A stretch of DNA of 64,000 nucleotides from NCBI RefSeq assembly GCF_001280085.1, contig NZ_LGED01000068.1:1-64000 (forward strand). Reading direction: 5' to 3'. Shown here one piece after another: positions 8,114 to 16,769 of this stretch (its first letter is position 1; every line of letters starts with the position of its first letter). The stretch is from Saccharothrix sp. NRRL B-16348 (lineage in GTDB: Bacteria; Actinomycetota; Actinomycetes; Mycobacteriales; Pseudonocardiaceae). The notes beneath the pieces are model-generated. The model did not search any database, was not told the DNA's origin, and saw only the letters and a list, made by a program, of their open reading frames with translations. A program made the translations under genes and the position numbers.

Positions 8114-8662
8114 ATGGGGATCAGTCCAGTGGCTTTCGCCGTTGAGTTGACATTTCGTGATGCGCGCCAGGTGCGGAGATCCATTCATCTCGCACACCGG
8201 GAATATTGGCGTCCGCTCGCCGAGCAGGGTGTGCTCGTCGGAACCGGCCCTTGGGCCGACGGTTCCGGCGTGCTGCTCATCGTGCAGGTGCCCGACGACG
8301 CCGCGGCCCGGGACCTGGTGCGCGGTGACCCGTACGTGCGATCGCAGTCGATCGCAGAGGTGCGCATACGCCAGTGGCACGTGCTGCTGGGTGTGCCGGA
8401 AGGTGAGCGCGTGCCGGGCATCGTCCGGCCGCGTGACGGGCAGAGCGCCGAGGCGCGCTCGCGCGAGCCGTTGACGCCGCACGAGCACCGGATCGCGCTG
8501 ATGATGTTGGAGGGGATGACGAACCGCCAGATCGCCGAGCACTTCTCGGTGTCGACCCGGGCCGTCGAACTCCACATCACCCGCATCTACCGCAAGCTCG
8601 ACATCGGCAGGCGGGCGCAGCTCGCCGCGGCGATGCCGTGGGGTCAGCGCTCCTACCTCTAG
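8114..8662 (+). CDS. YCII-domain / LuxR-type HTH regulator fusion
   Basis: A 182-residue protein. Residues about 6-95 resemble a YCII-related ferredoxin-like domain: HREYWRPLAEQG, VGTGPWADGSG, RDLVRGDPYV and VRIRQWHVLLG. Residues about 118-175 are a LuxR/GerE helix-turn-helix with LTPHEHRIALMMLEGMTNRQIA, VELHITRIYRKL and a final DIGRRAQLA. The YCII part could be a ligand sensor and the HTH a DNA-binding output (inference). Start ATG 8114; GTG 8129 is also possible. It has its own promoter-like region upstream and a strong terminator after it, so it is a single-gene unit. Confidence 0.8.
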   Translation: MGISPVAFAVELTFRDARQVRRSIHLAHREYWRPLAEQGVLVGTGPWADGSGVLLIVQVPDDAAARDLVRGDPYVRSQSIAEVRIRQWHVLLGVPEGERVPGIVRPRDGQSAEARSREPLTPHEHRIALMMLEGMTNRQIAEHFSVSTRAVELHITRIYRKLDIGRRAQLAAAMPWGQRSYL

Positions 8663-8685
8663 GCGCACGTACGGGTCATGAACAG

Positions 8686-8727
8686 GCCGTGAGGACCGAT
8701 CGGGCGATCCCCGGTGGTCCTCACGGC
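8686..8727 (+). terminator. Intrinsic terminator after the YCII-LuxR gene
   Basis: A perfect 12-base stem, GCCGTGAGGACC (8686-8697) with its inverse (8716-8727), around an 18-base loop. It is followed by a T/C-rich stretch and lies 24 bases after the stop codon. Confidence 0.8.
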
Positions 8728-8906
8728 TCTTCCCTGTTTCGGGCCCGGAATCGATCGACGTGGGCACGCGATCACGCCTCGTCGACGTTATGGGGCTGAT
8801 CGGGTGGCAAACGCGGCGAACGGGGTGCGGAACCGCCGGGGAAAGTTCACCGACCGTGCGGTATGTCACATCATTAGGCGATTCGGGTGACTTCTGTCAA
8901 TACTCC

Positions 8907-8920
8907 TTACCCGTCGGTAA
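8907..8920. promoter_or_regulatory. Dyad upstream of the lipoprotein gene
   Basis: TTACCCGTCGGTAA is an inverted repeat (TTACC-N4-GGTAA) about 25 bases before the start codon, in a 214-base spacer with no other gene. Its half-site resembles the palindrome at 1472-1486. Regulator unknown. Confidence 0.35.
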
Positions 8921-8944
8921 CGTGAGTGGTGGGAGTCCCCCTTG

Positions 8945-10165
8945 GTGCGCAACCTCGTCGTCGGATCCACCGTGCTCGCCGTGCTCGTCACCGGGTGCGG
9001 CGCGGCCGAGGAAACGCCGATCAAGACCGGCCCGGGCGTTACCGACGACACGATCTCGCTCGGCGTGCTGACCGACATGACGGGACCGTTCTCGGCCACG
9101 TCGCTCATCCGGATCAAGGGCTACGAGCTGTTCCTGAGCGAGCTCAACGAGCGCGGCGGCATCTGCGGGCGCAAGGTCGAGCTCAAGCAGGCCGACCACG
9201 GCTACGACGTCGACAAGGCGCTGCAGGCGTACTTCGAGCTGGAGCCGGAGGTGCTCGGGTTCATGGACGTCACCGGCGCGCCGATGACCGAGGCCATCGA
9301 GCCGGACCTGATGCAGACCCGCGCCATCGCCGCGCCCGCGTCGTGGTCGGCGAGCCTGCTCGGCAACCCGCACATGGTCATCGTCGGCACGACCTACGAC
9401 CTCGACGTGATCAACGGGCTGGACCACGTCAAGCGGGCCGGCCTGATCGGCCCCGGCGACACCATCGGGCACGTCCACGTCGAGAGCGACTACGGCGTCA
9501 ACGCGCTGGAAGGCAGCACGTTCGCCGCCGAGCAGTGGGGCATGGAGCTGATCCCGAAGGCCGTGCCGGAGACCGCGGACGTGGCCGCGCAGGTGGGCGA
9601 GCTGCGTGCGGCGGGGGCGAAGGCGGTGTTCCTGAGCACGTCGCCGCAGCAGACCGCGACCGCCGTCGCCACCGCCGAGCGGCTCGGCTGGGACGTGCCG
9701 TTCCTGGTCAACGCGGTGGGGTACGACCCGCTGATCCTCCAGTCGCCCGCGGCGGCGGCCGTGGTGAAGCGGGTGCAGGTGGTGTCGCCGATCGCGCCGT
9801 TCGCCACCGACCTGCCGGGTCCGCGCGCGGTGGCGGAGGCGTTCACGCGCAAGTTCCCGGACCTGGAGCCGACCGGGTCGGTCGACCACGGCTACGTGAT
9901 CGGGGTGGCGTTCGCGGCGATCCTGGAGAAGGCGTGCGGCGAGCGTGACCTGACCCGTGACGGGGTGCTGCGGGCGTTCCAGGACACCAACGAGGTGGAC
10001 ACGAACAGCCTCACCGGACAGCTGCGGTTCTCCCTGGTGGGCCGGCCATCGGCGACGCAGTCGTACATCGCGCGGCCCGACCCGGCGACACCCGGCGGGC
10101 TGGCCGTCGTCGCCAACCTGTTCGAGTCCGACCTGGTGAAGCTCAAGGGCACGCGCGCGAAGTAG
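8945..10165 (+). CDS. ABC-type substrate-binding lipoprotein (branched amino-acid type)
   Basis: A protein of about 406 residues with a lipoprotein signal: a short N-terminus, a hydrophobic core, and LVTGC with the lipidated Cys near residue 18. The mature part reads TISLGVLTDMTGPFSA and GYELFLSELNERGGICGRKVEL, the standard start of a type I periplasmic-binding (LivJ/amide-binding) fold; DYGVNALEG lies near residue 180. It would sit on the outer face of the membrane and bind a small ligand. No permease or ATPase is adjacent, so it is an orphan receptor or works with a distant transporter. Start GTG 8945 is chosen; TTG 8942 is just upstream. Confidence 0.85.
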   Translation: MRNLVVGSTVLAVLVTGCGAAEETPIKTGPGVTDDTISLGVLTDMTGPFSATSLIRIKGYELFLSELNERGGICGRKVELKQADHGYDVDKALQAYFELEPEVLGFMDVTGAPMTEAIEPDLMQTRAIAAPASWSASLLGNPHMVIVGTTYDLDVINGLDHVKRAGLIGPGDTIGHVHVESDYGVNALEGSTFAAEQWGMELIPKAVPETADVAAQVGELRAAGAKAVFLSTSPQQTATAVATAERLGWDVPFLVNAVGYDPLILQSPAAAAVVKRVQVVSPIAPFATDLPGPRAVAEAFTRKFPDLEPTGSVDHGYVIGVAFAAILEKACGERDLTRDGVLRAFQDTNEVDTNSLTGQLRFSLVGRPSATQSYIARPDPATPGGLAVVANLFESDLVKLKGTRAK

Positions 10166-10211
10166 CCCTGGCGGGTAGTTTCCGCCGGTCCGCGCGGGGA
10201 ATCCGAGGCGC

Positions 10212-10649
10212 ATGATCGAGGTGCGCTTGGCGGTGCCCACGTCGGTGGAGCGGGTGTTCGCGGTGCTGGCCGACGGCTGGTCCTACGCGGGCTGGGTGGT
10301 GGGCGCCGCGCACATCCGCGGGGTCGACCCGGGGTGGCCGGGCACCGGCACCCGGATCCACCACAGCGTCGGCGCGTGGCCGTTGGCGGTGCGGGACGTG
10401 ACCACGGTGCTGGACGTCGACCCGCCCCGGATGCTGGAACTGGAGGCCCGCCTGTGGCCGCTGGGCGCCGCCAGGATCCGATTCGACCTGAAGGCTGCCT
10501 CCGACGGCTGCGAGATCACCATGCTGGAGGAAGCGATCAAGGGCCCCCTCTCCGTCCTCCCCGACCAGGCCCAGTCCCTCTTCCTGCTCCCCCGCAACCG
10601 CGAAACCCTGGCCCGCCTCTCGTCCCTCGCCACCCGCAAACCCACCTGA
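10212..10649 (+). CDS. SRPBCC-family protein (polyketide cyclase/dehydrase-like)
   Basis: A 145-residue single-domain START/SRPBCC protein. It opens MIEVRLAVPTSVERVFAVLADGWSY, has the early GWPGTGTRIHHSVGAWPL turn and ends in a long C-terminal helix with LSVLPDQAQSLFLLPRN. These proteins bind hydrophobic ligands in a helix-grip pocket. No catalytic residue set is recognised, so the ligand is unknown. It starts 46 bases after the lipoprotein gene and may be co-transcribed with it. A large palindromic repeat cluster begins right after the stop. Confidence 0.75.
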   Translation: MIEVRLAVPTSVERVFAVLADGWSYAGWVVGAAHIRGVDPGWPGTGTRIHHSVGAWPLAVRDVTTVLDVDPPRMLELEARLWPLGAARIRFDLKAASDGCEITMLEEAIKGPLSVLPDQAQSLFLLPRNRETLARLSSLATRKPT

Positions 10650-10650
10650 C

Positions 10651-10851
10651 CCGCGCGTGTCCTACCTCCAGAACGCGCGTGTCCTACGTCGGGAACGCGC
10701 GTGTCCTACGTTGAGAACGCATGAGTTGAACGCTCAGAACACGCGGCAAGCCCGGGACGCAGGCCCGCGAGCGCGGGCTCGGCTGTTCTGAGCGTTCAAC
10801 TCGGCTGTTCCGAACGTAGGACACGCGGGTTCTGAACGTAGGACACGCGGG
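10651..10851. repeat. GTCCTACGTTCAG repeat cluster, locus 2 (complete palindrome)
   Basis: Three direct units of CGCGTGTCCTACGTNNNGAA (from about 10653, 10675 and 10697) precede a perfect 19-base inverted repeat: 10723-10741, starting GAGTTGAACGC, with 10784-10802. Two inverted units (CGAACGTAGGACACGCGGG type) end at the stop codon of the minus-strand oxidoreductase. The loop holds a second GC-rich inverted pair. It fills the whole space between two convergent genes, so it may serve as a bidirectional terminator, but it looks like a dispersed repeat family. Confidence 0.88.
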
Positions 10852-12429
10852 TTAGTAGAGGTGGTGGTGGAGGGTGCGGAGGAGGAGGTGGTAGGCGTCG
10901 CCGGTCAGAGCGTTGCGGGCCAGGGCGGCACGGGCGGCGTTGGCGCCCGCGGCGCCGTGCACGCCGCCACCAGGGTGGGCGGAGGCGGAGGTCAGGTAGA
11001 GGCGGTCGACAGGGGTGTCGGCGCGGCCCAGGCCCGGCACCGGGCGGAAGACCAGCTGTTGGTGGATCGCCGCCGTGCCGGAGTTGATCGAACCGCCCAC
11101 CAGGCTGGGGTTGCGGGCCTCCAGGTCGGACGGCCCGTGGACCACACGGGCGCGGATCAGGTCGCGGAACCCCGGCGCGTGCTGCTCGACCAGTTGCTCG
11201 ACCCGGTCGGCACGGCGGCGCAACCGGTCCGCCGACCACCCCTCCCCCCGAGGCACGTGCGTGTACGCCCACGCGGTCTCCGTGCCCGCCGGTGAACGGC
11301 TCGGGTCCGTCGTCGTCATCTGCCCCATGATCACGAACGGCGTCCGCGGCACCCGCCCGCACGAGATCTCCGCGCTGGACATGGCCAACCCGTCGAAGTC
11401 CCCTCCCAAGTGGACGGTCCCCGCACCGCGCACCGCGTCGGCCGTCCACGGCACCGGCCCGTCCAACGCCCAGTCGACCTTGATCGTCGCGTCGTCCCAC
11501 TCGAACGACTCCAAATCCGACACCAACCGCGACGGCAGGTGCTCCGCCCCCACCAACCCGAGGTACAACGACGGCGCCGGCACGTCCGCCAGCACCGCCT
11601 TCCGCGCCCGCACGTACCCACCCGAAGCGTCACGCACCCCTAGTGCACGCCCACCGGCCACCACCACCCGCTCCACCGCCCGGCCGCACTCCACCACACC
11701 GCCGAGCCGTCGCACCATCGCCCGCGTCAACGCACCCGCCCCACCCTCCGGCACGGGATACCCCACGTCCTGCCCCAACATCGACAGCAACCACCCGAAC
11801 GCCGCCCCGCCCGCCTGATCGGGCCCGAGGTCCGTGTGCATCGCGTTGCCCGCCAACAACAGCGGCGCGCCCTGACCCGAGAACCGCTCGTCCCCGAACG
11901 CCCGCACGGACTGCAGGAACGACCGCGTGAACCGCAACGCCCCACCCGCGCCCAACTCACCCACCAGTCCGACGCCCGCCCGCACCGGCGGGAACGGCCG
12001 CATCAACGCCTCCACCAACTCCGACCGGACCCGCTGCCACAGCGCGAACTCCGCCCGCCACGCGTCGCCGTCACCCGCGCCGAACGCCTCCACCGACGCC
12101 GCCGTCCGGTCCACGTCCCGCGACAGCACCACGGCCCGGTCGTCCGGCAGCACGTGCGCCAGCACCTCGGGCGCCCGCCGCCACCGCAACCCGTGCCGCT
12201 CCAGGTCCAGCCCGGCGATCACCGGCGACGCCGCGCCCAGCGGGTAGAACGCGCTGAACAGGTCGTGCCGGAACCCCGGCTCGGTCAACTCGGCCGTCCG
12301 CACCGCACCGCCGGGCTCGTCGGCCGCCTCCAGCACCAGCACGTCCCACCCGGCGTCGGCCAGCAGGTTCGCCGTGACCAGCCCGTTGGGGCCGGAACCG
12401 ATGACCACCGCGTCCACGACATCGCTCAA
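10852..12429 (-). CDS. FAD-dependent phytoene desaturase-like oxidoreductase
   Basis: A 525-residue flavoprotein. The N-terminal dinucleotide fold is VVIGSGPNGLVTANLLADAGW, with LEAADEPGGA as the second ADP-binding segment. The C-terminus has the FAD motif VDRLYLTSASAHPGGGVHGAAG. This is the general carotenoid desaturase / NAD(P)-binding oxidoreductase family; the substrate is not readable. Start TTG 12429 is chosen because its TTGA overlaps the TGA stop of the upstream SDR gene and a GGGAG sequence lies just before it. It is the last gene of the Tex-SDR-FAD operon, and its stop abuts repeat locus 2. Confidence 0.82.
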   Translation of the reverse strand: MSDVVDAVVIGSGPNGLVTANLLADAGWDVLVLEAADEPGGAVRTAELTEPGFRHDLFSAFYPLGAASPVIAGLDLERHGLRWRRAPEVLAHVLPDDRAVVLSRDVDRTAASVEAFGAGDGDAWRAEFALWQRVRSELVEALMRPFPPVRAGVGLVGELGAGGALRFTRSFLQSVRAFGDERFSGQGAPLLLAGNAMHTDLGPDQAGGAAFGWLLSMLGQDVGYPVPEGGAGALTRAMVRRLGGVVECGRAVERVVVAGGRALGVRDASGGYVRARKAVLADVPAPSLYLGLVGAEHLPSRLVSDLESFEWDDATIKVDWALDGPVPWTADAVRGAGTVHLGGDFDGLAMSSAEISCGRVPRTPFVIMGQMTTTDPSRSPAGTETAWAYTHVPRGEGWSADRLRRRADRVEQLVEQHAPGFRDLIRARVVHGPSDLEARNPSLVGGSINSGTAAIHQQLVFRPVPGLGRADTPVDRLYLTSASAHPGGGVHGAAGANAARAALARNALTGDAYHLLLRTLHHHLY

Positions 12430-13451
12430 CGCACGTCTCCCTGGCTCTGCTGCACCGGTCGGCCGAACCCCAGCACCTGCCACCGTCCCACATCGCGCGG
12501 CGCGAGCGGACCCCACGTGCCGCGACCTTCCGCGACCGCCGCCACGAACTCCGCCAACGCCGCCAACGGCTCGTGCACGGGCGCCCACCCCAGCGCCCGC
12601 ATCCGGGAGCTGTCCACAAGGGACACCTGATCCGCCAACCGCAACCACCCGGGGTGCACGGGCTGCACGCCCAGCCGCCACGTCGGCCAGGCCACCGCCC
12701 GCAGCAACGCCAACGGCACCGGCACCAGGAACCCGCCGAACACCCCCGCCAGCTCACGCGCGCCCAACGGCGGGTCGGCCGCGACGTTGAACGCGCCGAC
12801 CGCGTGCCGCGCCAGCACCAGCCTGATCGCCCGCGCCACGTCCTCCGCGTGCACGACCTGCGCCCGCAACCCCCGCCACAACGGCACCGGCAGCCACCGC
12901 CGCCCCACCACCCGGGCGGGAGCCAACGGGCTCAACACCCACCGGCCCAGCTCGCCGCCCGCGTCCGGCTGCACGATCGCGCACGGCCGCAGCACCGCCA
13001 CCCCGGCACGACCGGCGACCAACCGCTCCAACTCGGCCTTCTGCGCGCTGTACGCGCTGCCCGGCACCCCGCCGCACGGCCAGTCCTCGTCCACCGGGGA
13101 GGGAGCGGGCGTGTACGCCGCGATCGACGACAGCACCACGACGTGCGGCACACCGGCGCGTTCCGCCGCGCGCAGCACGTGCGCGGTGCCGGTGATGTTG
13201 GTGCGCCGCATGGCGGGCTCACCCGACGTGGGCTGCACCGCCCACGCCAGGTGCACCACCGCGTCCGCCCCCGCGAACGCCCGGCCCAGCACCACCTCGG
13301 CGGCCGGCGCGCCCACGTCGCAGCTCACCCACCCGGGTGAACCGACGGGTATCCGCCGCGCGATGCCGACCACCGGGTCGCCCGCGTCCGCGAGCACCCG
13401 GCGCAGGGCCGTCCCCACGTTGCCGCTGGCACCCGTGACGACGACCCTCAT
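12426..13451 (-). CDS. NAD-dependent epimerase/dehydratase (extended SDR)
   Basis: A 341-residue extended short-chain dehydrogenase fold. The cofactor motif is VVVTGASGNVGTALR (variant of GxxGxxG), VVLSSIAAYTP supplies the catalytic Ser strand, and YSAQKAE contains the YxxxK catalytic pair. The C-terminal half binds the substrate, probably a nucleotide sugar or similar; identity unknown. It starts 15 bases after the tex stop and overlaps the FAD oxidoreductase start by 4 bases, so the two enzymes are translationally coupled. Confidence 0.85.
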   Translation of the reverse strand: MRVVVTGASGNVGTALRRVLADAGDPVVGIARRIPVGSPGWVSCDVGAPAAEVVLGRAFAGADAVVHLAWAVQPTSGEPAMRRTNITGTAHVLRAAERAGVPHVVVLSSIAAYTPAPSPVDEDWPCGGVPGSAYSAQKAELERLVAGRAGVAVLRPCAIVQPDAGGELGRWVLSPLAPARVVGRRWLPVPLWRGLRAQVVHAEDVARAIRLVLARHAVGAFNVAADPPLGARELAGVFGGFLVPVPLALLRAVAWPTWRLGVQPVHPGWLRLADQVSLVDSSRMRALGWAPVHEPLAALAEFVAAVAEGRGTWGPLAPRDVGRWQVLGFGRPVQQSQGDVR

Positions 13452-13466
13452 GGCCGCCGGGTACCC

Positions 13467-15785
13467 CTACTTCCCGCCGTCAAGCCCCGCGCGCCGCAGC
13501 GCCTCGGCCATCGCGCCGTTGGCCGGCGGGCGCTCCTGCTGACGCGGCTTCCCTCCGCCGCGCTGCCCGCCGCCACCCCGCTGACCGTTGCCCCGCTGTC
13601 CGTCGCGCTGCTCCCGCGGCGGCTTGCGGCCCGGCTCGTCCTCCAGCCGCAGCGTCAGCCCGATCCGCTTGCGCGGGATGTCGACCTCCAGCACCTTCAC
13701 CCGCACCACGTCACCGGACTTCACGACGTCCCGCGGGTCCTTGACGTAGGTGTTGGACAGCGCCGAGATGTGCACGAGGCCGTCCTGGTGCACGCCGACG
13801 TCCACGAACGCGCCGAACGCGGCCACGTTCGTCACCACGCCCTCCAGCACCATGCCCGGCTTGAGGTCGGCGATCTTCTCGACGCCCTCGGCGAACGTGG
13901 CGGTCTTGAACGCGGGTCGCGGGTCGCGCCCCGGCTTCTCCAGCTCGCGCAGGATGTCGGTGACGGTCGGCAGGCCGAACGTGTCGTCCACGAACTCCTG
14001 CGGCCGCAGCGACTTCAGCACCGCCGTGTTGCCGATCAGCTGCTCACCGCCCGCGCGCTCCTGCATCCGCCGCACCACCGGGTACGCCTCGGGGTGCACG
14101 GAGGAGGCGTCCAGCGGGTCGTCGCCGTTCGGGATGCGCAGGAAGCCCGCGCACTGCTCGAACGCCTTCGGGCCCAGCCGCGCCACGTCCTTCAACGCGC
14201 GCCGCGAGCGGAACGGGCCGTTGCTGTCGCGGTGCTGCACGATGTTCTCGGCCAGCCCGGCGGTGATGCCGGAGACGCGGGTCAGCAGCGGCACCGACGC
14301 GGTGTTGAGGTCGACGCCGACCGCGTTCACGCAGTCCTCGACCACCGCGTCCAGCGACTTCGACAGCTTCGCCTCGGCCAGGTCGTGCTGGTACTGGCCG
14401 ACGCCGATCGACTTCGGGTCGATCTTCACCAGCTCGGCCAGCGGATCCTGCAGCCGGCGGGCGATGGACACCGCGCCGCGCAGCGACACGTCCATGCCGG
14501 GCAGCTCGGCCGACGCGAACGCCGACGCCGAGTACACCGACGCGCCCGCCTCCGACACCACGGCCTTGGTCAGCTTCAGCTCGGGGTGCCGTTTGAGCAG
14601 GTCGACGGCCAGCTTGTCGGTCTCGCGGGACGCGGTGCCGTTGCCGATGGAGATCAGCTCGACGTCGTGCTTCTTCGCCAGCGCGGCCAGCTTGGCGATC
14701 GACTCGTCCCACCGGTTCGCGGGCACGTGCGGGTAGATCACGTCGGTGTCGACGACCTTGCCGGTCGCGTCGACCACGGCCACCTTCACGCCGGTGCGGA
14801 AGCCGGGGTCGAGGCCCATCGTGGCGCGGGTGCCCGCGGGCGCGGCCAGCAGCAGGTCGCGCAGGTTCGACGCGAACACCTTCACGGCCTCGTCCTCGGC
14901 GAACGCCCGCAGCCGCGACCGCAGGTCGATGCCGAGGTGCACCAGGATCCGGGTGCGCCACGCCCAGCGCGCGGTGTCGCCGAGCCAGCGGTCCGCCGGC
15001 CGCCCCTGGTTGTCGACGCCGAACCGGGACGCGATGCGCGCCTCGTAGCCGGTGGGCTCGTCCTCGTCGGCCGGGTCGAACTGGAGGTCCAGCACCTCTT
15101 CCTTCTCGCCGCGCAGCAGCGCGAGGATCCGGTGCGAGGGCAGCTTCGTGAACGGCTCGGAGAAGTCGAAGTAGTCGGAGAACTTCGCCCCGTCCTCCTC
15201 CTTGCCCTCCCGGACCTTGGACGCGAGCCGCCCCTGGGTCCACATGCGTTCGCGCAGCTCGCCGATGAGGTCGCCGTCCTCGCCGAACCGCTCGACCAGG
15301 ATCGCCCGCGCGCCCAGCAGCGCGGCGGCGACGTCGGGGACCTCCTCGGTCACGAACGCCTTCGCCACCTCCTGCGGGTCCTGCGCCGGGTCGCCCAGCA
15401 GGCCGTCGGCGAGAGGTTCGAGGCCCTGCTCGCGGGCGATCTGCGCCTTGGTCCGCCGCTTCGGCTTGAACGGCAGGTAGAGGTCTTCCAGCCGGGCCTT
15501 GGAGTCGGCGGCCAGGATCGAGGCCTCCAGCGCCTCGTCCAGCTTGCCCTGCGACCTGATGGATTCGAGCACAGCCGCCCGGCGGTCCTCCAGCTCGCGC
15601 AGGTAGCCCAGCCGCTCTTCGAGCGTGCGCAGCTGGGTGTCGTCCAGCATGCCGGTCGCTTCCTTGCGGTACCGGGCGATGAAGGGAACGGTGGAACCAC
15701 CGTCGAGCAGGTCGACGGCGGCGCTGACCTGCCCGGCCCGCACCCCGAGCTCGTCGGCGATCCTCTGGTGAATGGCTGTGGTCAC
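13467..15785 (-). CDS. tex: Tex-family transcription accessory protein (S1 RNA-binding)
   Basis: A 772-residue Tex protein. In order: N-terminal helical Tex domain ([27 protein letters not shown]), YqgF/RNase H-like fold ([13 protein letters not shown] and following), a HhH2 region ([40 protein letters not shown]) and an S1 domain ([34 protein letters not shown]). A 50-residue tail rich in Gly, Arg and Gln ends the protein. It binds nucleic acid and affects transcription. Start GTG 15785 gives the normal N-terminus. It is first in an operon with the SDR and FAD genes. Confidence 0.93.
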   Translation of the reverse strand: MTTAIHQRIADELGVRAGQVSAAVDLLDGGSTVPFIARYRKEATGMLDDTQLRTLEERLGYLRELEDRRAAVLESIRSQGKLDEALEASILAADSKARLEDLYLPFKPKRRTKAQIAREQGLEPLADGLLGDPAQDPQEVAKAFVTEEVPDVAAALLGARAILVERFGEDGDLIGELRERMWTQGRLASKVREGKEEDGAKFSDYFDFSEPFTKLPSHRILALLRGEKEEVLDLQFDPADEDEPTGYEARIASRFGVDNQGRPADRWLGDTARWAWRTRILVHLGIDLRSRLRAFAEDEAVKVFASNLRDLLLAAPAGTRATMGLDPGFRTGVKVAVVDATGKVVDTDVIYPHVPANRWDESIAKLAALAKKHDVELISIGNGTASRETDKLAVDLLKRHPELKLTKAVVSEAGASVYSASAFASAELPGMDVSLRGAVSIARRLQDPLAELVKIDPKSIGVGQYQHDLAEAKLSKSLDAVVEDCVNAVGVDLNTASVPLLTRVSGITAGLAENIVQHRDSNGPFRSRRALKDVARLGPKAFEQCAGFLRIPNGDDPLDASSVHPEAYPVVRRMQERAGGEQLIGNTAVLKSLRPQEFVDDTFGLPTVTDILRELEKPGRDPRPAFKTATFAEGVEKIADLKPGMVLEGVVTNVAAFGAFVDVGVHQDGLVHISALSNTYVKDPRDVVKSGDVVRVKVLEVDIPRKRIGLTLRLEDEPGRKPPREQRDGQRGNGQRGGGGQRGGGKPRQQERPPANGAMAEALRRAGLDGGK

Positions 15786-15972
15786 AGCGAGCCATTGTGC
15801 CCTGTCCACCGGGCCACGTTCGGGCACCCCGACCGGGTCGCCCGCCCGATCGGTCGGGGACCGGCTAGCCCGACCGGATCAACTGGCCGGTACCGCTGCC
15901 CGAGCCCCGAACCCCATCGGCCCACGACCGGCGGAGGTCGCGCTCGGGGTGGCGCGACCGTCCACCCGGTCG

Positions 15973-16749
15973 TCACATCAGGGTGGTGAGGACGGCGACG
16001 TCCGACTCGTCGCCCGGCAGGTACTTCACCCGGACCACCATGCCCCGCTGCACCTGCGGGATCGACGGCGGCGGGAGCTTCTTGTCCTGCGTGACGTCGA
16101 ACGCGGTGCCGTCCGGGCGGGTCACGCGCAGGGTCAGGCGCAGCGCCGTCCGGCCGTCCGGCGTGTGCCCGGTCGGCACCATGTCGAGCACGACGGCACT
16201 CGCGTCCACGCCCTGCTCGGCGATGCGCAGCTGGTGCGGCGTCAAGAAACCCTTGGCCACCTGCACGCGGTCGAGGGCGGCTTGCAGCTCGTGCGGCGGC
16301 GCGTCGGTGGCCAGCACGGCGCGCCCGTCGGGCAGGTAGCGGACCGGCAGGATCGCGCCCGGCTGCACGACGGACAGGTCGGTGAGGTCGACGACCTGCC
16401 GCGCGGTCGCGGGGAACGTGCGGCCGTCCGCCGTGTCGACCTGCAGCCGGATGTCCAGCTGCGGCTGGTCGTTGACGGACAGGCCGGTCCGCGCCACGCC
16501 GACCACCGTGCCCATGCCGATCGGCGCGCCGCGGAACTGCTTGGGCACGCCGCCGGTCAGCGCCGCGAGACCGCCGCCGAGCAGCCGGTCCACCGAGAAC
16601 AGCGACGGCACGACGAACAGCAGGATGATCGGGCCGGCCAGCCAGCCGTTCAGCCAGGCGGACACGTCGTCGCCCGCCAGCCCGCCCGCGACCCACGTCG
16701 CGGTGAGGGCGAGCCCGACGGTCAGCCCGAGCCAGGTGAGCACCTTCAT
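15973..16749 (-). CDS. Membrane protein with duplicated beta domain
   Basis: A 258-residue protein of unknown function. Two hydrophobic segments lie at residues about 4-24 and 38-56. The soluble part holds two related units of about 70 residues: one with DIRLQVDTADGRTFPAT and GAILPVRYLPDGRAVLAT, one with RLTLRVTRPDGTAFDVT and GMVVRVKYLPGDESDVAVL. The shared (V/L)(R/K)YLP(D/G) ending shows an internal duplication. It starts 20 bases after the beta-propeller-like gene with an AAAGGA ribosome site, so the two are an operon. A 187-base spacer with G/C-rich inverted repeats separates it from tex. Confidence 0.65.
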   Translation of the reverse strand: MKVLTWLGLTVGLALTATWVAGGLAGDDVSAWLNGWLAGPIILLFVVPSLFSVDRLLGGGLAALTGGVPKQFRGAPIGMGTVVGVARTGLSVNDQPQLDIRLQVDTADGRTFPATARQVVDLTDLSVVQPGAILPVRYLPDGRAVLATDAPPHELQAALDRVQVAKGFLTPHQLRIAEQGVDASAVVLDMVPTGHTPDGRTALRLTLRVTRPDGTAFDVTQDKKLPPPSIPQVQRGMVVRVKYLPGDESDVAVLTTLM

Positions 16750-16769
16750 GGTCGTTGGTCCTTTCCGGT

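Noticed and set aside
10651..10851. CRISPR array
   Set aside because: Units are short, imperfect and both direct and inverted, without regular unique spacers or cas genes.
13770..15989. 739-codon open frame on the plus strand opposite tex
   Set aside because: It is antisense to a clear Tex protein, is rich in Arg/His/Gln as expected of a GC-rich shadow frame, and has no domain.
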